Source: GCA-1730015 sp964583825
GTDB lineage: Bacteria; Pseudomonadota; Gammaproteobacteria; Granulosicoccales; Granulosicoccaceae
Assembly: GCA_964583825.1 (NCBI GenBank)
Contig: CAZOXM010000003.1
Span: forward strand, 49,709 to 113,708
Direction: 5' to 3'
DNA: 64,000 nucleotides
The notes beneath the pieces were generated by a model. It did no database searches. It was given only the letters and a program-made list of their open reading frames with translations, and was not told the DNA's origin. Below, in pieces: positions 8,885-17,417 of this stretch (positions are counted from its first letter, which is position 1; each line of letters begins with the position of its first letter). Both the position numbers and the translations under genes were made by a program.

Positions 8885-10246
8885 TCAGGGACCGGACCCG
8901 GCCGGTTGTTCTGCCCTGCCAGCACGAATAGAGCGAAAGGCGGCATCGAGATTTGGCTTGCGGGACTGTGTGTAGAGAATATTCATCATCGCCATGACCA
9001 TGATCACCCAGACAAAATGAATACCGTGGACAAAAGAGGTTTCAAGGCAATTGTGCAGCAGTGCATAGGCAATAATCACCGACGATAAGGGATCCGACGC
9101 GTTGCGAGTAACGATGATGAATACTATCAGCATCAGCAACCAGAACACCGTTGGTATAACGCCCAGTTCCATACACAAGTCAACAAAGCCACTGTGCGCC
9201 GTATGCAGCAACTGAAAGTAGCTGTATTTTATATCCAGCGCTTCCGGCACATCCCCAACGCCCCAGTACGCTCCGTACGCGGTGCCAAACATCCAGTTTC
9301 TTTCCAGATCACCCAGCAGTAGATACCAGATATCGGTTCTGCCGGTGAGCGCCTCTTCCGGCAGGATACTCCGATAGTATTCAAACGGTGACTGACCAAG
9401 GCCAACCAGAGCCATTGGAATAAAGACAATAATCATCAGCCACAAACCGATTACGCCAAGCGATACGTGGCGCAACAGATGCTGAGAGACGAGCATCAGC
9501 GGACCGAGCAGCAAGACAAATCCTATCGGCGTTTTAGAGCCACTCAGTATCAACAGTATCGACCAGCCGATCACACAGAAAAGCGCGACTCTTCTTTCTT
9601 TTAACGTCTCGGCATAAAAGCGCCAGGTCGCCAGTGAAATCAGCAGAAACGCACCGGCAACACCGCCGAATTCATTCTTTGCCGGGTGCAGACCGGTAAA
9701 TTTCCCGTAGACGTCAAAAGAGATCCAGGGCACCAAAAGGAACAACGCTTCGTAAACCAGTAACACCACGGAAAAGGACAACAAATAATTCACGAATCGA
9801 TTTTGCGAACGTGCGATAACAACAGCACCTGCTACAGAGGTAAACAACAACACCTGCCGCAGCGCGCGTCGCAGCGTGTCGGACGGATGGTCCGACCAGA
9901 AATAGGACGCGACCAGAAAGGCCGCAAAGATGCCCAGGGGAATCAGTACATTAATGTAGGCGCGCAACAGATGGCGCGAACGAATGATGTACATCAGACA
10001 GGCAGCGGTGAATACGGGCAGCAACAATTGCTTCCAGAGCGCCGCACCCGAGCTGACGATCTCGAGTCTCATCTCAAGATCACGCGCCATCAGGCTTGAT
10101 TTGGGATTAAAATCCGGCGTCAGTGCTTTGGTGGTCCAGCCAAGCAATAAAAATAGCGGCAGGCCCAGCATGACCCGGTACAGGCTATCCCGCGAGAACC
10201 TCAACGGCCCTCTGCGGGAAGCAGGGAATGTTCGACCAGCCTGCAC
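8885..10246 (-). CDS. Wzy/O-antigen ligase-like polysaccharide polymerase
   Basis: A 453-residue polytopic membrane protein with roughly 10-12 hydrophobic segments and the Wzy_C-type periplasmic loop (TGRDIWYLLL-like TGRTDIWYLLLGDLERNW). Its position among Wzx, Wzc and Wza homologues suggests it polymerises the exported repeat unit; a WaaL-type ligase is the alternative, since the two families share this domain. The open frame begins with GTG at 10246. ATG at 10171, just before the first helix (LGLPLFLLLGW), is also possible, and no clear ribosome binding site decides. The gene is 17 bases from the Wzc-like stop. Confidence 0.82.
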   Translation of the reverse strand: MQAGRTFPASRRGPLRFSRDSLYRVMLGLPLFLLLGWTTKALTPDFNPKSSLMARDLEMRLEIVSSGAALWKQLLLPVFTAACLMYIIRSRHLLRAYINVLIPLGIFAAFLVASYFWSDHPSDTLRRALRQVLLFTSVAGAVVIARSQNRFVNYLLSFSVVLLVYEALFLLVPWISFDVYGKFTGLHPAKNEFGGVAGAFLLISLATWRFYAETLKERRVALFCVIGWSILLILSGSKTPIGFVLLLGPLMLVSQHLLRHVSLGVIGLWLMIIVFIPMALVGLGQSPFEYYRSILPEEALTGRTDIWYLLLGDLERNWMFGTAYGAYWGVGDVPEALDIKYSYFQLLHTAHSGFVDLCMELGVIPTVFWLLMLIVFIIVTRNASDPLSSVIIAYALLHNCLETSFVHGIHFVWVIMVMAMMNILYTQSRKPNLDAAFRSIRAGRAEQPAGSGP

Positions 10247-10263
10247 TTGGGTGTACCCGCGTC

Positions 10264-12462
10264 TCAGGTGTTGCCGTAACTGTAGTACGAGTAGTAAGTC
10301 GCACCCATTTCCAGCTGATTGAGTACCACACCGACCACCGGTGCCTCCACCCGCTGCAGGGATTGCAGGCAGCGACTGATATGCTGGTAGGGTGTGGAGC
10401 GAGCTCTGATGGCGTATACGACTGCATCAGCATAACCGGACAACACCAGAGGATCACTGACAGGCAGCACTGGCGGTGCATCGAGAATGACGTGACTATA
10501 CTTTTTAGCCGCCTCTTTGATATGCGACTGAAACCGCGGTGAGCTGATTAACTTGAGCGGATTCAATGGTGTGAAGTTCGCACAGAGCAGATCCAGGTTG
10601 TTGTCGATACCGATCACACACTGTTCCAGCATCGCCTCGGCGGATAGCACTTCACGCAGGCCCATATCAGTTTTGTTTACACCGAACATTGTGCTGACGC
10701 CACGGGTGCGCAGATCACAGTCGATCAACAAGGTACGTCCAACGTTAGCGTAGCTGTACGCAAGGTGACCGGCGATGGTTGATTTCCCCTCACCCGCAAT
10801 GGTCGATGTCACCATGATTATTTTGTGCGGCTTATCGACGCGATCGAGCATCAATCCGGTGCGTACTGTGTTGACGGCTTCCTTGAAGATCGCCCCTTCT
10901 TTCGATCGGTCATTGTCTTCCTGCGAGTTCAAAACCACAGGTCGGACAAATCCCTTGCGAATACTTGGCAGCGATCCCAGCAGCGGAAGTCCGATTCTCT
11001 GATCGACATCGTCACCATCGCGAATACCGGTGTTAAACAACTCCCGCATGATGTAGTAGAACATCGATAACAACAGGCTGCCCAGACCGGCCAGCAAAAA
11101 CAACACAGCTTTCCTGGGCTTGGACGGTTCCAGTGGATCTTCCGCGGGAGTCAGGATACGCGCGTGTGCGCTTTGCAGATCCACAGTTTCAGTGGTCTCT
11201 TTCGCACGCTCATAGAACAAGTCCAGCAACCGCTTGTTGGCATCAACAGAGCGTTGCAGCTCTAGGTATTTGCCGCCTTTTCGGTTCGTTTTGAAAAACT
11301 CCTGTTCCGCACCCGCGATTCGGCGTTTGATTTCACTTTCTTCGGCAAGTGCTGCGTTGTATTCAAATTCAATGGTTTCAACAATTCGATTCACCTGCGA
11401 TCGCAACCCCGAACGGGCTGTGTTGAGATCAGATGTGGCGGCCAGCATGTTCGGGTGCTGCGGTCCGTATCGCTTGGCGGCCTCGGCTCGCTTTTGTTGA
11501 GCCAGCACCACATCGAGCTTCAGCTTTTGCGCCACGCTGTCCGACTGTACCGCCGGCAGCGATTCGAGACTGCCGTCCTGTCGGGCATTTTGCACCTGGT
11601 CACGTCGGATTGATGCCTCTGCCAGCTTGGCGCTCGCCTGCACCAGCGCGGTTTTCAGATCCTTGAGTTCCTGGGCATTCAGATCCTGAATATTTTCAAG
11701 ATCAATCACGCCTTCCTGTTCGATGTAATCTGCCAGTTCCTGCTCCGCGCTGGTCAGGTCGCTGCGCAGCACTTCCACCTGCCCTGCAAGCCAGGACGCT
11801 GCTGTCTTGGTTCGTTCCAGACGCGCTTCCAGATCCGCCTCGATATACACAGCAGCATGTTCGTTCGCTACATCCCGGGCAAGTGCCGGAGAAGGCGCTT
11901 CAAAGCTAATGTCCACCAGTTGTGTGTTTCGCATCGGAGTGACCATCAGCCTTCGGCTGTAGTCTTTTATCAACTCGCGGCGTGTAAGTTCGGATTCGAC
12001 TTCAGCATCTACGCTCTCGTCTTCCCCCATACCCAGCAAGCCGAACACACTATCGCGAATAGAACTGATACCGGGCACGCGATCCAGCATGCCTTCCTTT
12101 TCCTGGAAAGCTTCATGACTGGCCAGATCGAGTCTGCCAACCACTTTTTCAGCAAGCGGCCGCGATTTCAGCACCTCGAACTCCGTCGAGAGGTACTCTT
12201 CACTCTGTGTGTCCAGGCCGTACAGCGACTGGACGTCGATCACCTGACTTTCTTTCTGTTCTATCTGTACGGTTGCCGTCGCAGTATACTGTGGTGTCAG
12301 ACTGTTAACGATCAGGTAGGTTGCTATCAGCACCGTCAACACAAACAGCGCAATGCGCCACTTATTGTCGAACACAGTCTGAACATAACGTTCAAGATTG
12401 AAGTTGACTTCTTCTTTCTTGAGTTCGGTCAGGGTACTGTCTAACGGATGGAGTGATTTCAT
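10264..12462 (-). CDS. Polysaccharide co-polymerase / bacterial tyrosine autokinase (Wzc-type)
   Basis: A 732-residue inner-membrane protein that controls chain length and capsule/EPS export by cycles of tyrosine autophosphorylation. The Wzz domain begins near residue 20 with a first helix (WRIALFVLTVLIATYLIV). A long periplasmic coiled-coil region (~200-420) is followed by the second helix (KAVLFLLAGLGSLLLSMFYY). The cytoplasmic BY-kinase has Walker A (TIAGEGKST, ~residue 550), Walker A' (LLIDCDLRTRG) and Walker B (VILDAPPVLPVSD). The C-terminal tail carries the tyrosine cluster GATYYSYYSYGNT, the autophosphorylation site. It lies directly downstream of the Wza-like gene (15 bases), the usual export pair. 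Confidence 0.93.
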   Translation of the reverse strand: MKSLHPLDSTLTELKKEEVNFNLERYVQTVFDNKWRIALFVLTVLIATYLIVNSLTPQYTATATVQIEQKESQVIDVQSLYGLDTQSEEYLSTEFEVLKSRPLAEKVVGRLDLASHEAFQEKEGMLDRVPGISSIRDSVFGLLGMGEDESVDAEVESELTRRELIKDYSRRLMVTPMRNTQLVDISFEAPSPALARDVANEHAAVYIEADLEARLERTKTAASWLAGQVEVLRSDLTSAEQELADYIEQEGVIDLENIQDLNAQELKDLKTALVQASAKLAEASIRRDQVQNARQDGSLESLPAVQSDSVAQKLKLDVVLAQQKRAEAAKRYGPQHPNMLAATSDLNTARSGLRSQVNRIVETIEFEYNAALAEESEIKRRIAGAEQEFFKTNRKGGKYLELQRSVDANKRLLDLFYERAKETTETVDLQSAHARILTPAEDPLEPSKPRKAVLFLLAGLGSLLLSMFYYIMRELFNTGIRDGDDVDQRIGLPLLGSLPSIRKGFVRPVVLNSQEDNDRSKEGAIFKEAVNTVRTGLMLDRVDKPHKIIMVTSTIAGEGKSTIAGHLAYSYANVGRTLLIDCDLRTRGVSTMFGVNKTDMGLREVLSAEAMLEQCVIGIDNNLDLLCANFTPLNPLKLISSPRFQSHIKEAAKKYSHVILDAPPVLPVSDPLVLSGYADAVVYAIRARSTPYQHISRCLQSLQRVEAPVVGVVLNQLEMGATYYSYYSYGNT

Positions 12463-12476
12463 AAAAACTGATCGCC

Positions 12477-13226
12477 CTAGAAAAAGCCTTCCGGCACGGA
12501 GATGATGTCGCCGGGATACACCGGATCACCCATTCTGATTCGTCCCTGCTGCTGCTGGCCATCGATATCTCGAGATACTCTTACACGCTTCTTGGAAGCG
12601 CGCCCGGTAAACCCACCAGCCAGCGCTATTGTCTTTTCAAGTGTCAGACCGGACTGGTAGGGGTAGTTTCCAGGACGTTGCACTTCGCCATTGACAAAGA
12701 TCTGCAGATATTCGGCTATAGAGATGATATCGCCCGGTAGTACGGCATCGGTCGGTCGCATACTGAATTGCTGCGCCACTCCGTTAATTTCCCGTGTCAG
12801 GGTTACCCGCTCTTTAGACGCCTTTTCAGTGAAGCCTCCTGCAAGCGCTACCGCCTTGTCGAGTGTCAGGCCGGGTTTGTAATCGTATCCGCCAGGCGTG
12901 TTGACTTCACCGTTGATGAATACCTGGCGGTATTCCGCCACGGACACCCGCACATCAGGATTGACAAGATAAGCGCCACTGAGTTCTCTGGTAATTGTCT
13001 CTTCAAGCTCCGCGACCGACATACCGCCGGCGTTGATCGAGCCGAGCAATGGAAAGTTGATTTGTCCGTTTTCGTTGAGTTTGATGTCCATGGTGAGGTC
13101 GTCTTCACCAAACACGACAATAGCCACTTCATCGCCTGCACTCAGGGTATAGGCATCCTGAGCCACCGCGCCAAACGCCCAGAGACACCAAATCAGTCCG
13201 GTAGCTTTGTATATCAAAGATTTCAT
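12477..13226 (-). CDS. Wza-like polysaccharide export protein with two SLBB repeats
   Basis: Periplasmic/outer-membrane export protein of the Poly_export family. After a signal peptide (MKSLIYKATGLIWCLWAFGAVAQ) it has the export domain (YTLSAGDEVAIVVFGEDDLT and FPLLGSINAGGMSVAELE). Two closely similar SLBB units follow, starting QVFINGEVNTPGGYDYKPG and QIFVNGEVQRPGNYPYQSG, each ending in PGDIISI/PGDIISV. At ~249 residues it is shorter than E. coli Wza (about 379 residues) and lacks a lipobox cysteine and the amphipathic outer-membrane helix, so a different outer-membrane partner may exist. I chose ATG 13226; the open frame extends to a GTG at 13238. First gene of the minus-strand EPS operon. 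Confidence 0.88.
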   Translation of the reverse strand: MKSLIYKATGLIWCLWAFGAVAQDAYTLSAGDEVAIVVFGEDDLTMDIKLNENGQINFPLLGSINAGGMSVAELEETITRELSGAYLVNPDVRVSVAEYRQVFINGEVNTPGGYDYKPGLTLDKAVALAGGFTEKASKERVTLTREINGVAQQFSMRPTDAVLPGDIISIAEYLQIFVNGEVQRPGNYPYQSGLTLEKTIALAGGFTGRASKKRVRVSRDIDGQQQQGRIRMGDPVYPGDIISVPEGFF

Positions 13227-13711
13227 CAATTTACCCACGCAGTAATAAATTTACCGCAGTCTATTCACAGCTCTCTGACTGTCGCCTGAAATCCAAACGG
13301 GATCGCAGCCGGCGATTGCCAAGCACCGCATTCCTGTTGTAGTTGTCGTATTCCAGGCAAAAACGATTCGCGGTGGTTGATCCGCGTGCCTGGGGAATCG
13401 GTGACTCTTCACACTCCACTGTTTCGGCCGCAGACCGGACTTGTGTAATTTAAATGTCTGCAAACCGACCGCGCTCCCAACCGAGCAGGGTGGTCGCACA
13501 ATTCCATCGGAGACAGGAGCAAATCCATCGTCGCCGCTGCAAAACTGTGACCATTTTCACGATCATAACCGGATTCTGCCGTCAGGCGACTTACCCATCG
13601 TTAAGAAAGGATAATTGTCGCGATCGCTGACCTTTGAGATATCCGTCTGGCCTGCTGATTCAGGCGCAATCCGGTGCGCTCGCAGTAGCGGAGGTTCTGC
13701 CGCGCAGGCTC
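13227..13711. other. Gene-free stretch upstream of the EPS operon
   Basis: About 485 bases between the wza-like start and the mobile repeat. Short open frames on both strands show no domain and poor start sites. It should contain the promoter of the minus-strand EPS operon, but I could not place -35/-10 boxes with confidence. Confidence 0.5.
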
Positions 13712-13957
13712 CTAGCCTGCATTATTCATGAGGATTCGTCGTCCAGAGGAAATCTCGCTAAACAGGTCAGTCGATCGTCCGAGATGCGTGGCCCGCCACG
13801 CTTCGAGGGGGATCGGCTGAGATGTGACGCGAGATTTTCTTCTGGTGGCGAATAGACCTCGCGCTAATTTGGCAGACACGCTTAAAAGCGGGTTTGAGTC
13901 TATACACCTGCGCTTTCGCTTATTTCCGATCGTCGCCTTGTGGATAATGCAGGCTAG
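13712..13957. mobile_element. MITE-like 246-bp element, copy 1
   Basis: Non-coding element bounded by CTAG on both sides. Its terminal inverted repeats are CTAGCCTGCATTATTCAT (13712-13729) and, as reverse complement, CTAGCCTGCATTATCCAC (13940-13957): 16 of 18 bases match. A second copy of exactly the same length lies at 51255-51500. An internal hairpin pairs 13767-13776 with 13811-13820 and contains the perfect 16-base palindrome GCGTGGCCCGCCACGC at 13786-13801. No transposase is encoded, so movement would need an enzyme supplied in trans. CTAG is probably the duplicated target; excluding it, the element is 238 bp. The right-hand CTAG provides the stop codon of the minus-strand gene orf102. 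Confidence 0.85.
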
Positions 13958-14262
13958 TGCCCGTTGTGAATTGGAGCCATGGCTTTGTTGATTTCAGCAA
14001 GGTAGGCGAATAGCGCGGCGTGCGCGGCGGCATCCGCGGCCTTCAAATCATCACAGCACGCCTTGAAAGTCCGAACTTCTTCATCGTGATCACGCAACAA
14101 CGCCTGCAGCATTTGCGTCTGCGCGGGCGTGGCATCCAGATTGAATTTCTTTTTCCGCGTTTCGATCAGTGTCAGATAATCAAAATGTCGACGCTTGGTG
14201 GTTTCCATCGCATTGTAGCTGCGCATGGCCAATTGATACGCGGAGCGGTGTTGGTCAGTCAT
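13954..14262 (-). CDS. Small helical protein of unknown function, last gene of the AOR operon
   Basis: A 102-residue hydrophilic protein predicted to be almost entirely alpha-helical, with many Ala, Lys, Arg and Glu and two adjacent cysteines (KACCDD). I recognise no family. Its ATG overlaps the moaA stop by one base (TGATG), so it is translationally coupled to moaA and belongs to the aor operon. Its TAG stop lies inside the CTAG at the edge of the mobile repeat, so the element inserted at, or its target contained, the stop codon. If the insertion shortened the gene, only a few residues should be missing. A structural or assembly role in the tungsten enzyme pathway is conceivable but only inferred from location. 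Confidence 0.6.
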   Translation of the reverse strand: MTDQHRSAYQLAMRSYNAMETTKRRHFDYLTLIETRKKKFNLDATPAQTQMLQALLRDHDEEVRTFKACCDDLKAADAAAHAALFAYLAEINKAMAPIHNGH

Positions 14263-15281
14263 CAGCCACCAATATGTGACATTTCCACTTTCGGTAACAA
14301 CACGGATTCTACGGTGCGAATTTCGGAATAGCGATCGCGCCTGCGATTCCAGATCGTTCTCAGTTTTTGCTCAATTTCCTCGTTGTCAGAGCCACCGCGC
14401 ACCAGCGACATTAGGTCCACACCGTTTGCAGCAAAAAGGCAGGTGTAGAGCTTTCCGACGGCAGACAACCTGGCGCGACTACAATCACCGCAAAACGGTT
14501 TGGACACCGAGGATATCACCCCAATCTCACCGCCACCGTCCACATACTTCCATCGCTCCGCGACTTCGCCGTGGTAATTTGCCTGCAAAGGCTCGATGGG
14601 GAGGCCTGCATGGATTAGATCAACAATTTCTTTCGCAGTCATCACTGCACCATCGTGCCACGCATTGGTGTTGCCGACATCCATGAATTCAATAAACCGC
14701 AGAATACATCCGCTGCCATGAAAGTGCCGGGCCATCGGTACGATGCTGCTCTCGTTCATGCCGCGTTTGACGACCATGTTGACTTTAACCGATTCAAATC
14801 CGGCACTCAGTGCCGCATCGATGCCGTCCAACACTTTTTTAACCGGCACACCGACATCATTGATCGCCTTGAAGGTTTCATCATCCAGCGCATCCAGGCT
14901 AATGTTTACCCGCTTCAATCCCGCACTGCGCAGCCGCCGCGCCCGATCTGCAGTCAGCAGCACAGCATTGGTCGTCAAACTGATATCTGAAATAAGATCG
15001 ACAGCATCGATGCGCTCGATAAGATTTTCCAGCTCGCTGCGCACCAGCGGCTCGCCTCCGGTGAGTCGGATTTTGCGCACACCAAGGCCGGCAAAAATCT
15101 GTACCAGCCGTTCAATTTCCTCGAACGTCAGCAGCTCTTTCTTTGCCAGAAACTGGTAGCCACGTCCGAATACTTCCTTGGGCATACAATAGACGCAGCG
15201 GAAGTTGCAGCGATCAGTCACCGACACCCGCAGGTCGTGGAGTCGTCTACCGAGCGAATCGGTAATCGCAGGTTCATTCAC
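14262..15281 (-). CDS. moaA: GTP 3',8-cyclase MoaA (pyranopterin cofactor synthesis)
   Basis: Radical SAM enzyme that converts GTP to the 3',8-cyclo intermediate in molybdenum/tungsten pterin synthesis. The N-terminal cluster motif is C25-N-F-R-C29-V-Y-C32, followed by KIRLTGGEPLVRSELENLI. The second [4Fe-4S] site is formed by CGDCSRARLSAVGKLYTC near residues 264-281. The C-terminus ends in Gly-Gly, as in functional MoaA proteins. The length of 339 residues is normal. It lies within the aor operon, 106 bases after orf105 and overlapping orf102, so it is probably a dedicated copy serving the tungsten enzyme. No other moa genes except a moaD-like gene are present in the window. Confidence 0.95.
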   Translation of the reverse strand: MNEPAITDSLGRRLHDLRVSVTDRCNFRCVYCMPKEVFGRGYQFLAKKELLTFEEIERLVQIFAGLGVRKIRLTGGEPLVRSELENLIERIDAVDLISDISLTTNAVLLTADRARRLRSAGLKRVNISLDALDDETFKAINDVGVPVKKVLDGIDAALSAGFESVKVNMVVKRGMNESSIVPMARHFHGSGCILRFIEFMDVGNTNAWHDGAVMTAKEIVDLIHAGLPIEPLQANYHGEVAERWKYVDGGGEIGVISSVSKPFCGDCSRARLSAVGKLYTCLFAANGVDLMSLVRGGSDNEEIEQKLRTIWNRRRDRYSEIRTVESVLLPKVEMSHIGG

Positions 15282-15387
15282 TGGAATTTACCCTCAGTCT
15301 CGAGGCTGTATTGTGCCACCAATGACGGCCGGAATCTGCGGCATAGTGCGATGCAATGGCCCCGATATCCGCTGCGGAACCGCATCA

Positions 15388-15705
15388 TTAGCCACCGCCT
15401 CGTTGAAATCTCAGATCAAAATAGCGCATGACTTCCTGCACCTGTGTGTCGGACAGGCCGTCAAAGGTAAAGTCAATCGATAAGTAGGGCAATGAAATAG
15501 AGGCGATTTTGCGATACTTCTGCTCGCTGACGGCGAGTTCCATGGTGCCCGCATCGATCGCAACCCGGTAGCCCGTTGGCGTTTTATCGCAGGGCCTGTG
15601 GTTTAGCGCCGCCGGCAGTGTGCGCTCGAACTCATTTGCAGTGAAGCCCATTTCGCGACTGAAAACAATGCGTTCCAAGTTCAGCCACCAGCCACCGGTG
15701 GCCAT
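15388..15705 (-). CDS. Uncharacterised AOR-operon protein with C-terminal Gly-Gly-Gly
   Basis: A 105-residue protein of no family I can name. The core (NLERIVFSREMGFTANEF to the end) mixes beta strands and helices, and the chain terminates in RFQRGGG. The frame overlaps the end of the moaD-like gene by 25 bases if ATG 15705 is used; ATG 15651 (MGFTANEFERTLP) is an alternative start without overlap. Its place between moaD and moaA inside an aldehyde oxidoreductase operon suggests a role in tungstopterin assembly, insertion, or MoaD handling. The glycine tail recalls ubiquitin-fold sulfur carriers, but nothing else in the sequence shows that fold. I have an impression, not checked, that related proteins occur beside other AOR genes. 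Confidence 0.7.
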   Translation of the reverse strand: MATGGWWLNLERIVFSREMGFTANEFERTLPAALNHRPCDKTPTGYRVAIDAGTMELAVSEQKYRKIASISLPYLSIDFTFDGLSDTQVQEVMRYFDLRFQRGGG

Positions 15706-15935
15706 ACGGCAACCACATCACCCTCTGATAAAAGGCCTTGCTCAGACCTTTCGTCCTCGCTGAAATAAGCACCATTCACCAGCACCAGATGAGCACTCTC
15801 ACGCGGCACGCCGAATTGATCAATCAATTCAAACAGAGATATCGATTTGTCGACATCCACCTCAACCGCGTTATTTACCGCATGCGCGGGTAACTTGTGC
15901 TGAAGAGTCGCGTAAAGCTTGAAGGTAACTTTCAT
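15681..15935 (-). CDS. MoaD-like sulfur carrier protein of the AOR operon
   Basis: An 84-residue ubiquitin-fold protein of the MoaD/ThiS family, ending in the diagnostic Gly-Gly (VWPPVAGG) that is adenylated and thiocarboxylated before sulfur transfer to the pterin dithiolene. The N-terminus MKVTFKLYATLQHKLP and the segment FGVPRESAHLVLVNG match the family. The start ATG at 15935 overlaps the aorC stop by one base (TAATG); the longer open frame is only read-through of aorC sequence. It is likely to serve tungstopterin synthesis for the AOR catalytic subunit. No MoaE partner is present in the window. Confidence 0.87.
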   Translation of the reverse strand: MKVTFKLYATLQHKLPAHAVNNAVEVDVDKSISLFELIDQFGVPRESAHLVLVNGAYFSEDERSEQGLLSEGDVVAVWPPVAGG

Positions 15936-17194
15936 TAAACGGGGTCTGCTTGTGCCTGTGCACAGGAGAGATAGGCTTCCATAACGCGCATCGGATCTTT
16001 GAGCAAACGATCCTTCCATTGGCCCAGGCGGGTTTGTGACTGAATCAATCCGCGCAACACACCAACGTGCTGCGTCAGTCCCAGACTACTTGCACCGACC
16101 AGTACATCGTCCTTGAATTGCAGGTTCAGGTATTTGAATTCCTTTTCGTTCAAAAGTTCAGCAGATTCGCCACCGGGCACGCCCATCCAGGAACCGAAGG
16201 ACGCCGACACCAGTCCGATCGTATCAAGCACGTTCATATTCACGTTACCGGCGTGCCGCGAGCGATGTCCGCGTACCATATTGCCCGCCGCCACCTTGGC
16301 ATGTTCAACTGCCGTTGGCTGAATGGCCTGCACTGTGTATTCTCCGGTAGAGAAATCCTTACCCTGACAGACGTCACCGGCGGCATAAATGTCTTCATTA
16401 CTGGTTTGCAGATACTCATTGACCATGACACCCTGATCAGTGTGCAGCCCGCTATCCACGGCAAACTGCATATTCGACCTGACACCGGTGGCCGTGATCA
16501 CGAGATCGGCTTCCACTGACTGCCCGCCACTCAGGTTGACCTTCAGCCCACCGCCACTCGTTTGTTCAACAGATTCCGCTTTGGTGGAGGTATGCACTGT
16601 CACCCCTTTTTCTTCACACCAACGCTTGATGAGGCCGCCGGACACATCATTCATCATTCGCGGCACCATGCGGTTTTCCATTTCCACTACCGTAAGTTTT
16701 ACATCGCGCAATGCCAGCGCTTCGAGCACGATGCAACCGATGAACCCGGCACCGAGCAACACAACGCTGGCACCCGGTTTCGCCAAACTGACAATCGACC
16801 GTGCATCATCGAGCGTCCAGCAGTTGTGAACACCAGGGGAATCGATACCGGAAATCGGCGGAACGGTAGGACTGGCGCCCGTTGCAAGCAGTAATTTGTC
16901 GTAGCGGTAGCTGTCGCCATCGTCGGTTATCACCCGGTTCATATCCGTGTCGATAGACTGGACACGGCTATTCACCACGTCGATATTTCGCGCCTGGTAG
17001 TGCTGATCAGCTTTGCGCAGATACGTCCCCGTCTCATCAATCTTGTCAGTCAGATAATACGGAATAGCCATCCGCGAATAGGGTGGCTCCGGCTCGGCAC
17101 CGATGATTGTGACTCGAGACAGCGGGTCAAGCTTACGCAGCGTTTCAGCCGCAACGACTCCGGCAGGGCCGGCACCGACGACGACGTAGATCAT
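15935..17194 (-). CDS. aorC: FAD/NAD(P)-dependent oxidoreductase, AorC-like subunit
   Basis: A 419-residue pyridine-nucleotide-disulfide-type flavoprotein. It has an N-terminal FAD-binding GAGPAG in VVVGAGPAGVVAAETL, the ATG motif LLLATGASP, a second NAD(P)-binding GAGFIG, and the terminal FAD contact VYAAGDVCQG. It lacks the redox-active CxxxxC of true disulfide reductases, as in ferredoxin and NADH:acceptor reductases. In the betaproteobacterial AOR complex of Aromatoleum, AorC is the flavin subunit that couples aldehyde oxidation to NAD reduction, and the gene order here is the same. It is followed without a gap by the moaD-like gene. A 223-base stretch separates it from aorB. Confidence 0.87.
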   Translation of the reverse strand: MIYVVVGAGPAGVVAAETLRKLDPLSRVTIIGAEPEPPYSRMAIPYYLTDKIDETGTYLRKADQHYQARNIDVVNSRVQSIDTDMNRVITDDGDSYRYDKLLLATGASPTVPPISGIDSPGVHNCWTLDDARSIVSLAKPGASVVLLGAGFIGCIVLEALALRDVKLTVVEMENRMVPRMMNDVSGGLIKRWCEEKGVTVHTSTKAESVEQTSGGGLKVNLSGGQSVEADLVITATGVRSNMQFAVDSGLHTDQGVMVNEYLQTSNEDIYAAGDVCQGKDFSTGEYTVQAIQPTAVEHAKVAAGNMVRGHRSRHAGNVNMNVLDTIGLVSASFGSWMGVPGGESAELLNEKEFKYLNLQFKDDVLVGASSLGLTQHVGVLRGLIQSQTRLGQWKDRLLKDPMRVMEAYLSCAQAQADPV

Positions 17195-17417
17195 TTCATT
17201 CTCCCCAATACACTTACAGCTATTTGGTTGTAGTCTTCATATTCACAATGGCGCTGAGGCCGCAGTGTCAGGCGCTACCCGCGGCAGTGTTGCCACACTG
17301 GATCGACGCTTACCGAACCAAAAGCGGCGACCGAAGTCGCCGCGATTGGATTTTACAGCCGTGTTCGCTGAAAGCTGGCCGGCAGTTCGGCAGATACTCA
17401 GCGGCTACCCAGCGTGC

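Noticed and set aside
13251..13499. Minus-strand frame of 82 codons upstream of the Wza-like gene
   Set aside because: No family resemblance, no ribosome binding site, low-quality composition.
13634..13855. Plus-strand frame running into mobile repeat copy 1
   Set aside because: It overlaps the non-coding element, and a comparable frame is not kept in copy 2.
17195..17417. Possible extra gene between aorC and aorB
   Set aside because: The 223 bases carry only shadow frames with no recognisable content; no clear hairpin either.
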